From Prevotella communis (GTDB taxonomy: Bacteria; Bacteroidota; Bacteroidia; Bacteroidales; Bacteroidaceae), in NCBI RefSeq assembly GCF_022024175.1, contig NZ_CP091794.1:1488001-1552000 (forward strand): a stretch of DNA of 64,000 bases, read 5' to 3'. The stretch's first letter is position 1. Every line of letters begins with the position of its first letter. The notes under the pieces are model-generated. The model was not told where the DNA came from. It saw nothing but the letters and a program-made list of their open reading frames with translations, and made no database searches. Of the stretch, positions 8,869 to 17,581 are shown in pieces. The translations under genes were made by a program, and so were the position numbers.

Positions 8869-10140
8869 ATGTCAGAACCTTTAGCAGAAAGACTCAGGCC
8901 GCGCTCGCTGGATGACTATATTGGTCAGCAACACCTGGTAGGCGAGGGGGCTGTGCTCCGACGAATGATAGACTCGGGGCGCATCTCGTCATTTATCCTT
9001 TGGGGACCTCCGGGGGTAGGAAAGACGACGCTGGCCCAGATTATTGCAAATAAGTTAGAGACGCCCTTTTATACGCTCTCGGCCGTGACCAGTGGTGTGA
9101 AGGATGTGCGCGACGTGATAGAGAAGGCGCAAAAGGGACGTTTCTTCAACGAGGCGTCACCTATTTTATTTATAGACGAGATTCATCGTTTCTCAAAGTC
9201 GCAGCAGGATTCCCTGTTGGGCGCTGTGGAGCGGGGCATCGTGACGCTGATAGGCGCTACAACGGAGAACCCCTCGTTTGAGGTGATACGTCCGTTGCTG
9301 TCACGTTGCCAGCTGTATGTACTGAAGTCGCTGGAAAAGGATGACCTGCTTAAATTGCTGGAACGTGCCATCACGAAGGACCTCATCCTGAAGGAGCGCC
9401 ATATAGAACTGAAGGAGACCGATGCATTGCTGCGCTATAGTGGTGGTGATGCGCGTAAACTGCTGAACATCCTGGAGCTGGTGGTAGAGTCGGAGAGTGG
9501 TGATGTCGTTGTTACTGACGAACTCGTAGTGTCCCGCCTTCAACAGAATCCGCTGGCATACGACAAGGATGGTGAGATGCACTACGATATCATCTCTGCT
9601 TTTATCAAGAGTATCCGGGGTAGCGACCCCGATGCAGCCCTCTATTGGATGGCCCGTATGATAGAAGGTGGTGAGGATCCGCAGTTTATTGCACGGCGAA
9701 TGGTGATTTCGGCTTCCGAGGATATTGGTCTGGCTAACCCTAATGCCCTGCTGTTGGCTAATGCCGCTTTCGATACGGTGATGAAGATTGGATGGCCCGA
9801 GGCCCGGATTGCCCTGGCTGAGTGTGCTGTCTATCTGGCTACGTCGCCCAAGAGCAACTCGGCCTATCTGGGTATTGATGCTGCCCTGGCATTGGTGCGT
9901 GAGACGGGCAACCAACCTGTTCCCCTGCCTATCCGCAATGCGCCTACGCAGTTGATGAAAGAACTGGGCTATCACGATGGGTATAAGTATCCGCATGATT
10001 ATCCCGGACATTTTACCCCCCAGCAGTATATGCCTGACGAACTGGTTGATAAGCGTCTGTGGCACGGACAGCATAATCCTGCCGAGGAAAAGCTCTACCA
10101 GCGCATGGTGAACTATTGGGGTAAACGCTTTGAGGAATAA
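8869..10140 (+). CDS. rarA: Replication-associated recombination protein A (AAA+ ATPase)
   Basis: This is a 423-residue MgsA/RarA/WRNIP1-type ATPase. Visible parts are the N-terminal PLAERLRPRSLDDYIGQQHL, Walker A GPPGVGKTT, Walker B LFIDEIHRF, sensor 1 GATTENPSF, and the C-terminal tetramerisation region with MARMIEGGEDPQFIARRMV. RarA acts at stalled replication forks and single-strand gaps, interacting with SSB. The length is typical. It is transcribed alone and ends 14 bases from the convergent sensor kinase gene. Confidence 0.97.
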   Translation: MSEPLAERLRPRSLDDYIGQQHLVGEGAVLRRMIDSGRISSFILWGPPGVGKTTLAQIIANKLETPFYTLSAVTSGVKDVRDVIEKAQKGRFFNEASPILFIDEIHRFSKSQQDSLLGAVERGIVTLIGATTENPSFEVIRPLLSRCQLYVLKSLEKDDLLKLLERAITKDLILKERHIELKETDALLRYSGGDARKLLNILELVVESESGDVVVTDELVVSRLQQNPLAYDKDGEMHYDIISAFIKSIRGSDPDAALYWMARMIEGGEDPQFIARRMVISASEDIGLANPNALLLANAAFDTVMKIGWPEARIALAECAVYLATSPKSNSAYLGIDAALALVRETGNQPVPLPIRNAPTQLMKELGYHDGYKYPHDYPGHFTPQQYMPDELVDKRLWHGQHNPAEEKLYQRMVNYWGKRFEE

Positions 10141-10154
10141 CCCATAGCTTTTTC

Positions 10155-11816
10155 TTATTTCAAAGGCAGCGTGATGATGAAACGTGCACCCGTGGTGTAT
10201 GTTTCGTCTAACCGTATGTTGCCACCCATCTGTTCTACAGCCGTCTGGCAGAGCGTCAGACCAAGGCCCAGACCTTCTGAGAATTCATTGGGCTTGAAGA
10301 ATTTCGTGAATACTTTTGGCCTGTACTCTTCAGGGATACCTTGTCCCGTGTCCGTGACGCTGAAACAAACCGTTGCCTCATCCGGCTGATAGCAACCCAA
10401 TGTGATGCTGCCGCTTGGAGTGAACTGATCGGCGTTAGAGAGCAACTCATGCAGCACCTTCAGTATAACTATCTTATCGGTGAGGATGAGCAGCGAGTCG
10501 GGCACAGTTGTCTCCACGTCTACCTTTACCGTATCCTGGTGTGTGAAGCTGATCCTGCGAATCGCTTCACGGCAGAGGTTGTTGCACGATACAAAGTCTT
10601 GCTTCTCAATACTGTGTCGGCTCTCCTGGATAGAGAGGTCAATGAGTTTGGTGATGATAGCCGTGATGACGTCAGTATTCTTCATCATCTGTCCTACCAT
10701 CATCTTTATCTCGTCCTTTGGCAGCGTCTCATAGTCATTGTTGATAACCTGTGCAAATCCCGTCACGATATTGAGTGGTGTACGTATCTGGTGTGTCATA
10801 TTCTGGATGAATGCCGACTTCATACGGTCTGACTCTAGAGCTTTCTCACGTGCGATGACCAGTTCCTCGTTGCGTTGCTTCAATTCCTGGTTACCCTTCT
10901 CGAGCACGATGTTGGCCTTTTCCAACTGTTTGCGCGACATGCTGTAGATGACGTTGATGATGATCAGAGCCAGAATGGCAATGCCGCCCAACAGATACCA
11001 TACCCACGAAGGGATACGGATACCGCCAAAGGTAGACTTGATGGTATATACCTCATCCGTCACACCTTCCATCTCCATCTTCAGCAGTTCGCGGTCTATG
11101 AAGTGGATCAGTTGCTTGCTATGGCTCACGTAGCAATATTCGCGTGGAGGCAATGAGATGTCGTCAGTAAGCAGGTTGTCAAAATGATGAAGGTCTATGA
11201 GATAACGTGCCTGATAGCGGTAGCAGATAACCGCGTCATACTTACCCTTTACCAGGTCGCACATAGCCTGGTCCAGATTGGTCACGCTAAACTTCACCGC
11301 ACCCTCGCTGGTCAGCAGTTCACCTACGGGACGTGAGTTCATGTAGGCAATACGCTTTCCCTCCAGGTTGCGGAAGTCAAAACGCTCATCGTCACTTTTC
11401 TTCGGGTACACCACCTGATAATAGAGACGGAACACGGCACGTGAGTAGTTGGTGCTGTCCTTGCGATAGGGCGAGTAGATCATCATGCCGAGGTCTACAT
11501 TACCATGAATGATATCTGGTGCTACGTTCTTCCACGAATTGGGATGGTATGTAAAGGGAATGCCCAGACGCTTCATCAGCAAGCCCGTGAACTCTACGTC
11601 AAAACCTTGTGGCGTGCCGTTCTCGTCCACAAATTCCAGTGGGGCATAGTCGGCATCGATACTGAAGATAAGCGGATTCTGCCTGTCATAGCCCAAATGG
11701 GTAGCCAATGGTGACGGTTGCATCATCTCGTCATCATCGCTACTGCACGCCATGAGGAGTGTACATGTAATAAGGGCTAGCAGCCAGTAGTTTTTTAGTT
11801 TTAAACCTTGCTTCAT
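10155..11816 (-). CDS. Lipoprotein sensor histidine kinase with periplasmic solute-binding domain
   Basis: The start at ATG 11814-11816 gives 553 residues beginning with a lipoprotein signal (lipobox LLMAC, Cys24). Residues ~48-262 form a SBP_bac_3-like periplasmic domain (SIDADYAPLEF, GFDVEFTGLLMKRLG). A transmembrane helix follows at ~271-292, then a coiled coil, then HisKA with MTHQIRTPLN (phospho-acceptor His342) and a HATPase_c domain with HELLSNADQFT (N box), DTGQGIPEE (G1) and GLGLGL (G2). The layout is like BvgS/EvgS sensors but without receiver or HPt domains. No response regulator gene is adjacent, so it is an orphan kinase here. The ligand is unknown, probably a small polar molecule or amino acid. 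It is divergent from the TRIC gene. Confidence 0.9.
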   Translation of the reverse strand: MKQGLKLKNYWLLALITCTLLMACSSDDDEMMQPSPLATHLGYDRQNPLIFSIDADYAPLEFVDENGTPQGFDVEFTGLLMKRLGIPFTYHPNSWKNVAPDIIHGNVDLGMMIYSPYRKDSTNYSRAVFRLYYQVVYPKKSDDERFDFRNLEGKRIAYMNSRPVGELLTSEGAVKFSVTNLDQAMCDLVKGKYDAVICYRYQARYLIDLHHFDNLLTDDISLPPREYCYVSHSKQLIHFIDRELLKMEMEGVTDEVYTIKSTFGGIRIPSWVWYLLGGIAILALIIINVIYSMSRKQLEKANIVLEKGNQELKQRNEELVIAREKALESDRMKSAFIQNMTHQIRTPLNIVTGFAQVINNDYETLPKDEIKMMVGQMMKNTDVITAIITKLIDLSIQESRHSIEKQDFVSCNNLCREAIRRISFTHQDTVKVDVETTVPDSLLILTDKIVILKVLHELLSNADQFTPSGSITLGCYQPDEATVCFSVTDTGQGIPEEYRPKVFTKFFKPNEFSEGLGLGLTLCQTAVEQMGGNIRLDETYTTGARFIITLPLK

Positions 11817-11924
11817 AGAATAAAGGTCAGGTTTTTGTTCTGATTTTCGGTGCAAATATAATAAAAAAATAAAAATGAAGAAAAAAAATAGAGAAAAATT
11901 GTACCTTTGTAGTCAAATTTCAAT

Positions 11925-12560
11925 ATGATGAACCAGGATATCATTATAAAAGTCATTGAGTTACTGGGTACATTTGCCTTTGCTATCTCAGGAATTCGTC
12001 ATGCCGCAGCCAAGCACTTCGACTGGTTCGGTGGTTATGTGTGTGGTATTGCCGTTGCTATTGGTGGCGGTACGATACGTGATGTGATACTCGACGTACC
12101 CATCTTCTGGATGACCACACCTATTTATATGATATGTACGGCGGTGGCATTGCTCACCGTGGCTTTTTTGAGCAAGTGGATGGAACCGTTGAAGAATGCG
12201 TGGTTCGTGTTTGATACCTTTGGACTGGCCCTCTTCACGATAGCCGGTATCCAGCGTAGTCTTGATGCCGGACAGGCCTTCTGGGTGGCTATCATCATGG
12301 GTTGTATCACGGGTGCTGCCGGAGGTGTGATTCGTGATGTGCTACTGAACAATGAACCCGTCATCTTCCACAAGGAAATCTATGCGATGGCCTGCGTCGT
12401 CGGTGGCCTGGCCTATTGGGGCGGTATCGAACTAGGCGTGCCTGTGGGAATCACGGCTGTGGTGAGTTTCGTGGTGACGTGCCTGATACGTTTTCTTGCC
12501 GTGCGCTACCATATATCGCTACCCATACTGCAGGGCGAAGAAAAAAGCGACGGGGATTAA
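11925..12560 (+). CDS. TRIC cation channel family membrane protein (UPF0126)
   Basis: The 211-residue protein has about seven membrane segments formed by two internally similar halves, each with a glycine-rich GGGTIRDV / GGVIRDVLL motif, the signature of UPF0126/TRIC proteins. Prokaryotic TRIC homologues form trimeric K+-permeable channels in the cytoplasmic membrane; a glycine-transporter role has also been proposed for relatives. ATG 11925 or the adjacent ATG 11928 could start translation. A TACCTTTG -7 element lies at 11902-11909. The gene ends at a strong terminator shared with the convergent pectinase gene. Confidence 0.9.
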   Translation: MMNQDIIIKVIELLGTFAFAISGIRHAAAKHFDWFGGYVCGIAVAIGGGTIRDVILDVPIFWMTTPIYMICTAVALLTVAFLSKWMEPLKNAWFVFDTFGLALFTIAGIQRSLDAGQAFWVAIIMGCITGAAGGVIRDVLLNNEPVIFHKEIYAMACVVGGLAYWGGIELGVPVGITAVVSFVVTCLIRFLAVRYHISLPILQGEEKSDGD

Positions 12561-12579
12561 GTTTCCCCGTCGCTTTTTC
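12547..12579. terminator. Bidirectional terminator between TRIC and pectinase genes
   Basis: GCGACGGGGA (12547-12556) pairs with TCCCCGTCGC (12564-12573) across a 7-base loop. It is flanked by an A-run on the left and a T-run on the right, so it can act on both strands. It begins inside the last codons of the TRIC gene. Confidence 0.9.
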
Positions 12580-12610
12580 TTGTCTGTTTTTTTATCCCAT
12601 TCCTGGTATC

Positions 12611-15600
12611 TTACTGCATGCGCTGCAGGTTCTCCCAGCGTACATTCCATGTGCCGTCTTGCGGGAAACCTGGATTGAACGGGTTCTCGCATCCGTCCCA
12701 TCCGGCACACATCATGGCGACAGCCGAGAGCAGGGCACCGTTGCCAGGCAGGTAGAGACGTAGACGGTCTGCCGTCTGGAAGTTGTGCCCGTTCTTCAGG
12801 TATGTATTCTTCTGTGTATCGATGAGCAGCGCCTTCAGGGCCGTCTCGGGCTGACCTAGGCGGGCAGCAGTCATGGCCACCATACCGTAGTCCCATCCCC
12901 AGGTCGTAGCCCAGTTCCAGTTCTGCATCACGTCATCGAGTGTGGCTTTCATCACCTTCTCTGAATAGAGAGGATTAACGTCGGATACGGGCAACATGCC
13001 GCAGGCACCCAGCACGGCCGGATGGTCGTTGCGGCATTTCTCTGTGAAGGTCTCTGTGGCAACGGTTGGCTTGGCACCACTGGCCACCGCATCGAAGGGG
13101 TCGAAACTTGTCAGGTTATCCGTCTTGCCCTTGGGCAGGCCAGCCGTGTAGATACCTTTCTGAACGGGCAGGGCTGTCAGGCGCCTGATGATATCATCCC
13201 ATTGCTTGTTGCGCTCTATGCCCTGACGCTCACGCCACAGGTTGGCCACGCTGAGGCCGTACTGCCAATAAGCCAGTTCGAAGGGATGGTTATAGGAGAA
13301 ATCCTTCGACATGCTCTCCTGCATGGCCGTAGCCCCTTGCAGAAAGTACTTCCTGGTCTTGGCATCACGACTGACGAAATCGGCCATGAATGCAGCTGTT
13401 TCCTCCACCTGCTTGCTATATTTTATCAGCGTCTCCTGACTGGGATTGGCGCGATACATCTCCTCAGCCATATATATATAATGTGGCTGTTGCCAGATCA
13501 GGAACGACCCCGTGTTAGACGGTGCCTCACCAGCCCAGGGGTCGGTCATCTTCATCCATCGGATACCCTTGAATCCCTGACGCTCGGCAATCTTCTTGGC
13601 TACGGGATAGGCCGTAGTGTTGTACCATTTCAGTACGTTTTCCACCACCTCAGGCCGACTCCATAGCGAGAAGTCCACCATGTGCCACCACGTCATCTCC
13701 AGATGCGGACGTCCGAACCACGAGTTGTAGGTCAGCCCCGTCTCCTGAGGTGGCATATTGTTGGCACAGTTCACCTGCGTGAGATATTGCGAGAGCACCA
13801 CACGACGCTCCAGCTCCTTAGCACGAGGGTCGCTGCATTCCGAGAAATCCACGATAGCCCCCTCGTTCCACCAGCGGTTCCATGCCTTGATCACACTCTT
13901 GAGTTCTTGGTCATAGACGATGACGGGCTCTGGGATGTAATTCTCCGATTTGTCTTTCTTGGCTGTGATGTTGGCCAGATATTCCGCTTTGATTGTAAGC
14001 ACATCATCAGTTGTGGTCAGCGCATAGTCGTGTTCGGCCATACGTACGAGTTCACCCTTGCCAGCCCAGTTGAGCTTCAGGTAATAGCGCACAGAGTCGA
14101 GCGTGTGCTCAATGATGGCTGCATGAGCGTCGCTGAGGATGATGCGCGACTGGTGACGCTCTGGTTTTGTGAGGTCGGCAGCAGCATCGGCATGCTTGCC
14201 GGTGGGATAGGGCAGACGGATACGGATCCTGGCACGCCCGTCTTTCAGCATGGCCGACTTGATGCGGTAAATCACGGCATCCTTGTCCTGCAGGGCAGCT
14301 GTGGTCACCTCCACGGGCTCATTGCCGGCGCGGAAAGCCGACTCTATGACACCATCGTAGAGCTTCAGCTCCTGGCGGATGTCCGACAGATCGTTTAGCG
14401 AAATCTCCTTGCCGTTGCCGTCCTTCATGTCGAGGCCGATGATGCCCAGGTTCAGACGATGAGGGTTCACGCGGAAATACTCGGTGGCCTGCTTGTGGCG
14501 ACCATCCTCTGCCTTCTTGTATTCTACGGCATAGACCTCCTTGTGACTATGCCCCAAATCGAATTCTTTCTCGCTATCTGAGGGCTTCAGGAGGCTGGTG
14601 TTAGGAAAAGAGTGCCATCCCCAGTCGGACATGGCCGTCAGGGGCACACCAGCCTCATAATCAAAAGGGAAACTCTGCAGACCCGTCACGTCCACCGTTG
14701 TGGCAAAATGTCCGTTGCCCACGGTGAGCGATGCCAGGGGGTCGGCCTTGGTAATCACGGGGTTGTTACGTCCCGTCACGGCCTGACGATTGATAGGTTT
14801 CATCACGTTATCGGTCGTGAATCCCATCTGCTCCATTTCCAGACTGGCCCAGATAAACGGCCCCAGTCCTTTGGCGTCGTTGTCGCGAATCTGCTCAGAG
14901 AGATAGTAGTTGTACGACCCGTCGCGACGTTTGTTTTCCTTAGCACTTGCCTTGGGGTTGATGCGCTTCAAGGCAGCCTCCACCTCTGCGCTGATGCCAG
15001 GACCCAGTCCTGCCACCGAACAGCAGTTGGTCAGCGAGATTGTCTCGTCGTCGTTGACCTTGATAAAGTTATTGATGATGCCGCGATAGGCCTTGATGCC
15101 CGCATCGCGATATTTGGTGCCTACGTAGCCCTTGCGATAAGCCTTCAGGAGGGCGTAGGTAAACATAGCCGAGCAGGTGCTCTCCAGATAGTTACCCTCA
15201 CGGGCAGGCGCATCCATTACCTGATACCACACGCCCGATTTCTTGTCCTGCCATTTCAGGATGGCATCAAAATCCTTCTGCAGCAGTTCAATGATCTCGC
15301 CGCGGCGCTGATAGTTGGCCGGCACGGCATCCAGCACCTCGATGAGTGCCATCGTGTACCATCCCTGCGCGCGTCCCCAGCAATGCTGACTCAGCCCCGT
15401 TTCCTTGTCGGCCCAGAACATGTTTCTGTTCTCATCATAGGCATGACGGTTCAGACCGGTCTTGGGGTCGAGTGTGCGGTTATATGTGATGATAAGCTGG
15501 TCCACAGCATCGTCATAGATGCTCGTCACAGTCTTGGCATTTTTTTCCGTGATGGGAGCCGTGAGACAGCGGTAGGGCAGTCCCATGAAGATACCGTCGA

Positions 15601-17440
15601 GCCACACCTGATAGGCGTAGATAGCCTTGTGCCAGTACACCTTGTCGACCACCGTACGGGGCTGCTCCTGCAACTGCTTCATCAGCGTCTGCATGGCCAG
15701 AAGGTTTTTCTTCTCGGGCTGTTGCTGGTACATGCGCGTCACGAAGTGACCTGTGCGGATGTTGTCCAGGTTATAGTCCTTGATGTTGTATCCGCGAATC
15801 TCGCCCTTTTCGTTGATCATCGTGTCGGTGTAGAGCTTGCAGTAGTCAAAGATGTCCTGACCGCCGTAGCGCAGGTAGGTGTCGAGCATACTCTCCAGCT
15901 CGATGCCCATCACGTAGCTCCATTTCGGGCGGGTGGAGAAATCTAGCAGGTACGACTTCGGATAGCGCTTCATCTCCGAGCGCGTCATCCATTCCGAGTA
16001 GTGCTCGTAGGGCATCTTGTTGAGCGCCAGACTGCCGTTCACGTAGAGCTTGTCGAAGGTGATGTTGCGCGTCTTGCCGGTGATAGTATTTCCCTGTTGC
16101 ACGCCGTTGAACTGACAGTTTCTGACGGTGATATCGTTGACAAACGTGTCCTCATTCAGTCCGATAATCTGTACACCGTAGCGCGACTTCTCGCAGGTGA
16201 CATTCTCCATCAACACATTGCGCACCGTGGGATAGTTGCCGCGGCAGCAAATCTCGTTGTGCTCGTAGTCCAGATTGATTTTCAGCACACTCTCGCCACA
16301 TTGGCCCACCTTCACGTCTTTCACGAAGATATCCTCGATGATGCCGCCTCTGCACGAGTTGGTCTTGATTCGCAGCACGCGGTCCAGGTTGGGCGAGTCC
16401 ATCACGCAGTCGTGGGCAAAGATATTCTTCGCGCCGCCGCTGATCTCCGAACCGACAACCACGCCGCCGTGTCCGTTCTTCATCTCACAGTTGCGGATGA
16501 TGATATTCTGTGAAGGCATGGCGCGCTCACGTCCGTCGCGGTTGCGTCCGCTCTTGATGGCTATACAGTCATCGCCCGTGTTGAAGAAGCAGTTCTCTAT
16601 CATCACGCGGTCGCATGACTCAGGGTCGCATCCGTCGCCGTTAGGACCGTCGTTGTTGATATGTACGCCACGCACGGTGATATCCTGCGATTTCAAAGGG
16701 TGAATCACCCAGAAAGGCGAGTCGAGCAGGGTGACGTCCTCGATGAGGATGCGCTGACACTGGGTGAAGTTGACCAGCTGTGGGCGCAGACCGTCCTTCG
16801 GTCCGAAGGTGCGCTCCTTCGTGCGCTTACCCTTCTCGTCGGTCATCGGCACGCCATCCTCACCATTCTTCAGCAGTCGTGGACGGGCCTCGTTCTTCTG
16901 CGCAATCATGCCGGGCTTCCATCCGAAGCGCTCAGCACCGCACCAGGGCCACCAGGTCTGCTTCGAACCGCCACCGTCAATGGTACCCTTGCCCGTGATG
17001 GCAATGTCGGTCTGCTGGAAGGCATAGATACAGGGCGACAGGTTGTAGCAGTCCAGTCCCTCCCACGAGGTCTCCACGATGGGGTAGAGTTCGGGCTGGA
17101 AGACGAACTTCAGCACGGCACCTTCCTCGATAACCAGGTTCACGTGACTCTTCAGGTGTATGGCACCCGTCTGGAACGTCATGCCTGCGGGAACGACGAC
17201 GCGTCCGCCACCTTTCTTCGAGCATTTGTCAATGGCCTTCTGGATAGCCTTCTGGTTGTCGGCAGCGCTGTTGCCAGGCTTGGCGCCATTCTTGGTAATC
17301 AGCACCGTGGCCTTGCCAATCTGTGGCTGCTGGATGCTCTTCTCAATCTCCCGGTACTTCTGCTCGTCCCATCCGATGGCCATACACATAGCGGGCATCA
17401 GCAGGCAGAGCAGCGTGATGATTAATTGTTTTCTGTTCAT
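12611..17440 (-). CDS. Trimodular secreted pectinase: GH28 - GH105 - third (alpha/alpha)-barrel-like module
   Basis: A single open frame encodes 1609 residues from ATG 17438-17440. This start sits about 20 bases after the predicted transcription start; the in-frame ATG at 17458 would be almost leaderless. A signal peptide ends near MCMA. Residues ~45-475 are a GH28 polygalacturonase beta-helix with INNDGPNGDGCD, NTGDDCIAI (Asp290/291), NGHGG (His324) and RIK (357-359). Residues ~495-875 are a GH105 unsaturated uronyl hydrolase (WLDGIFMGLPY, CWGRAQGWY). Residues ~895-1609 form a third module (ASLTVGNGHFATTVD, DWGWHSFPN, TTWGWDYGMVAMTAARLG) that resembles six-hairpin glycosidases of the GH65/GH95 type, but I cannot name the family. 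Such activities normally reside in separate proteins. The role is probably periplasmic breakdown of (rhamno)galacturonan fragments. Confidence 0.88.
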   Translation of the reverse strand: MNRKQLIITLLCLLMPAMCMAIGWDEQKYREIEKSIQQPQIGKATVLITKNGAKPGNSAADNQKAIQKAIDKCSKKGGGRVVVPAGMTFQTGAIHLKSHVNLVIEEGAVLKFVFQPELYPIVETSWEGLDCYNLSPCIYAFQQTDIAITGKGTIDGGGSKQTWWPWCGAERFGWKPGMIAQKNEARPRLLKNGEDGVPMTDEKGKRTKERTFGPKDGLRPQLVNFTQCQRILIEDVTLLDSPFWVIHPLKSQDITVRGVHINNDGPNGDGCDPESCDRVMIENCFFNTGDDCIAIKSGRNRDGRERAMPSQNIIIRNCEMKNGHGGVVVGSEISGGAKNIFAHDCVMDSPNLDRVLRIKTNSCRGGIIEDIFVKDVKVGQCGESVLKINLDYEHNEICCRGNYPTVRNVLMENVTCEKSRYGVQIIGLNEDTFVNDITVRNCQFNGVQQGNTITGKTRNITFDKLYVNGSLALNKMPYEHYSEWMTRSEMKRYPKSYLLDFSTRPKWSYVMGIELESMLDTYLRYGGQDIFDYCKLYTDTMINEKGEIRGYNIKDYNLDNIRTGHFVTRMYQQQPEKKNLLAMQTLMKQLQEQPRTVVDKVYWHKAIYAYQVWLDGIFMGLPYRCLTAPITEKNAKTVTSIYDDAVDQLIITYNRTLDPKTGLNRHAYDENRNMFWADKETGLSQHCWGRAQGWYTMALIEVLDAVPANYQRRGEIIELLQKDFDAILKWQDKKSGVWYQVMDAPAREGNYLESTCSAMFTYALLKAYRKGYVGTKYRDAGIKAYRGIINNFIKVNDDETISLTNCCSVAGLGPGISAEVEAALKRINPKASAKENKRRDGSYNYYLSEQIRDNDAKGLGPFIWASLEMEQMGFTTDNVMKPINRQAVTGRNNPVITKADPLASLTVGNGHFATTVDVTGLQSFPFDYEAGVPLTAMSDWGWHSFPNTSLLKPSDSEKEFDLGHSHKEVYAVEYKKAEDGRHKQATEYFRVNPHRLNLGIIGLDMKDGNGKEISLNDLSDIRQELKLYDGVIESAFRAGNEPVEVTTAALQDKDAVIYRIKSAMLKDGRARIRIRLPYPTGKHADAAADLTKPERHQSRIILSDAHAAIIEHTLDSVRYYLKLNWAGKGELVRMAEHDYALTTTDDVLTIKAEYLANITAKKDKSENYIPEPVIVYDQELKSVIKAWNRWWNEGAIVDFSECSDPRAKELERRVVLSQYLTQVNCANNMPPQETGLTYNSWFGRPHLEMTWWHMVDFSLWSRPEVVENVLKWYNTTAYPVAKKIAERQGFKGIRWMKMTDPWAGEAPSNTGSFLIWQQPHYIYMAEEMYRANPSQETLIKYSKQVEETAAFMADFVSRDAKTRKYFLQGATAMQESMSKDFSYNHPFELAYWQYGLSVANLWRERQGIERNKQWDDIIRRLTALPVQKGIYTAGLPKGKTDNLTSFDPFDAVASGAKPTVATETFTEKCRNDHPAVLGACGMLPVSDVNPLYSEKVMKATLDDVMQNWNWATTWGWDYGMVAMTAARLGQPETALKALLIDTQKNTYLKNGHNFQTADRLRLYLPGNGALLSAVAMMCAGWDGCENPFNPGFPQDGTWNVRWENLQRMQ

Positions 17441-17466
17441 TTTAATAGATAGTTTCATACTGTGTG

Positions 17467-17498
17467 CAAAGGTACGAAATAAAACTGATATCTCCAAA
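17467..17498 (-). promoter_or_regulatory. Promoter of the trimodular pectinase gene
   Basis: On the minus strand TTTG (17495-17498), a 20-base spacer and TACCTTTG (17467-17474) are a near-perfect Bacteroidetes promoter. The predicted start of transcription near 17463 decides for ATG 17440 as the translation start. Confidence 0.75.
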
Positions 17499-17522
17499 TT
17501 CACGGTATAAAGTTTGATAATC

Positions 17523-17557
17523 GAAAAGAATCCGAACCACCATGAGTGGTCCGGATT
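17523..17557 (-). terminator. Terminator of the HExxH lipoprotein gene
   Basis: AATCCG-ACCAC (17529-17540) pairs with GTGGT-CGGATT (17546-17557) with one mismatch; on the minus strand the stem is followed by CTTTTCGATT. It separates this gene from the pectinase gene. Confidence 0.75.
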
Positions 17558-17581
17558 GAAAGATATTGTTTGTGTTTTGCG

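Noticed and set aside
14612..15946. 444-codon open frame on the plus strand, antisense to the pectinase gene
   Set aside because: It mirrors a well-supported gene with recognisable GH28/GH105 motifs; the antisense product is rich in His/Arg/Val without domain character, as expected for the complement of GC-richer coding DNA.
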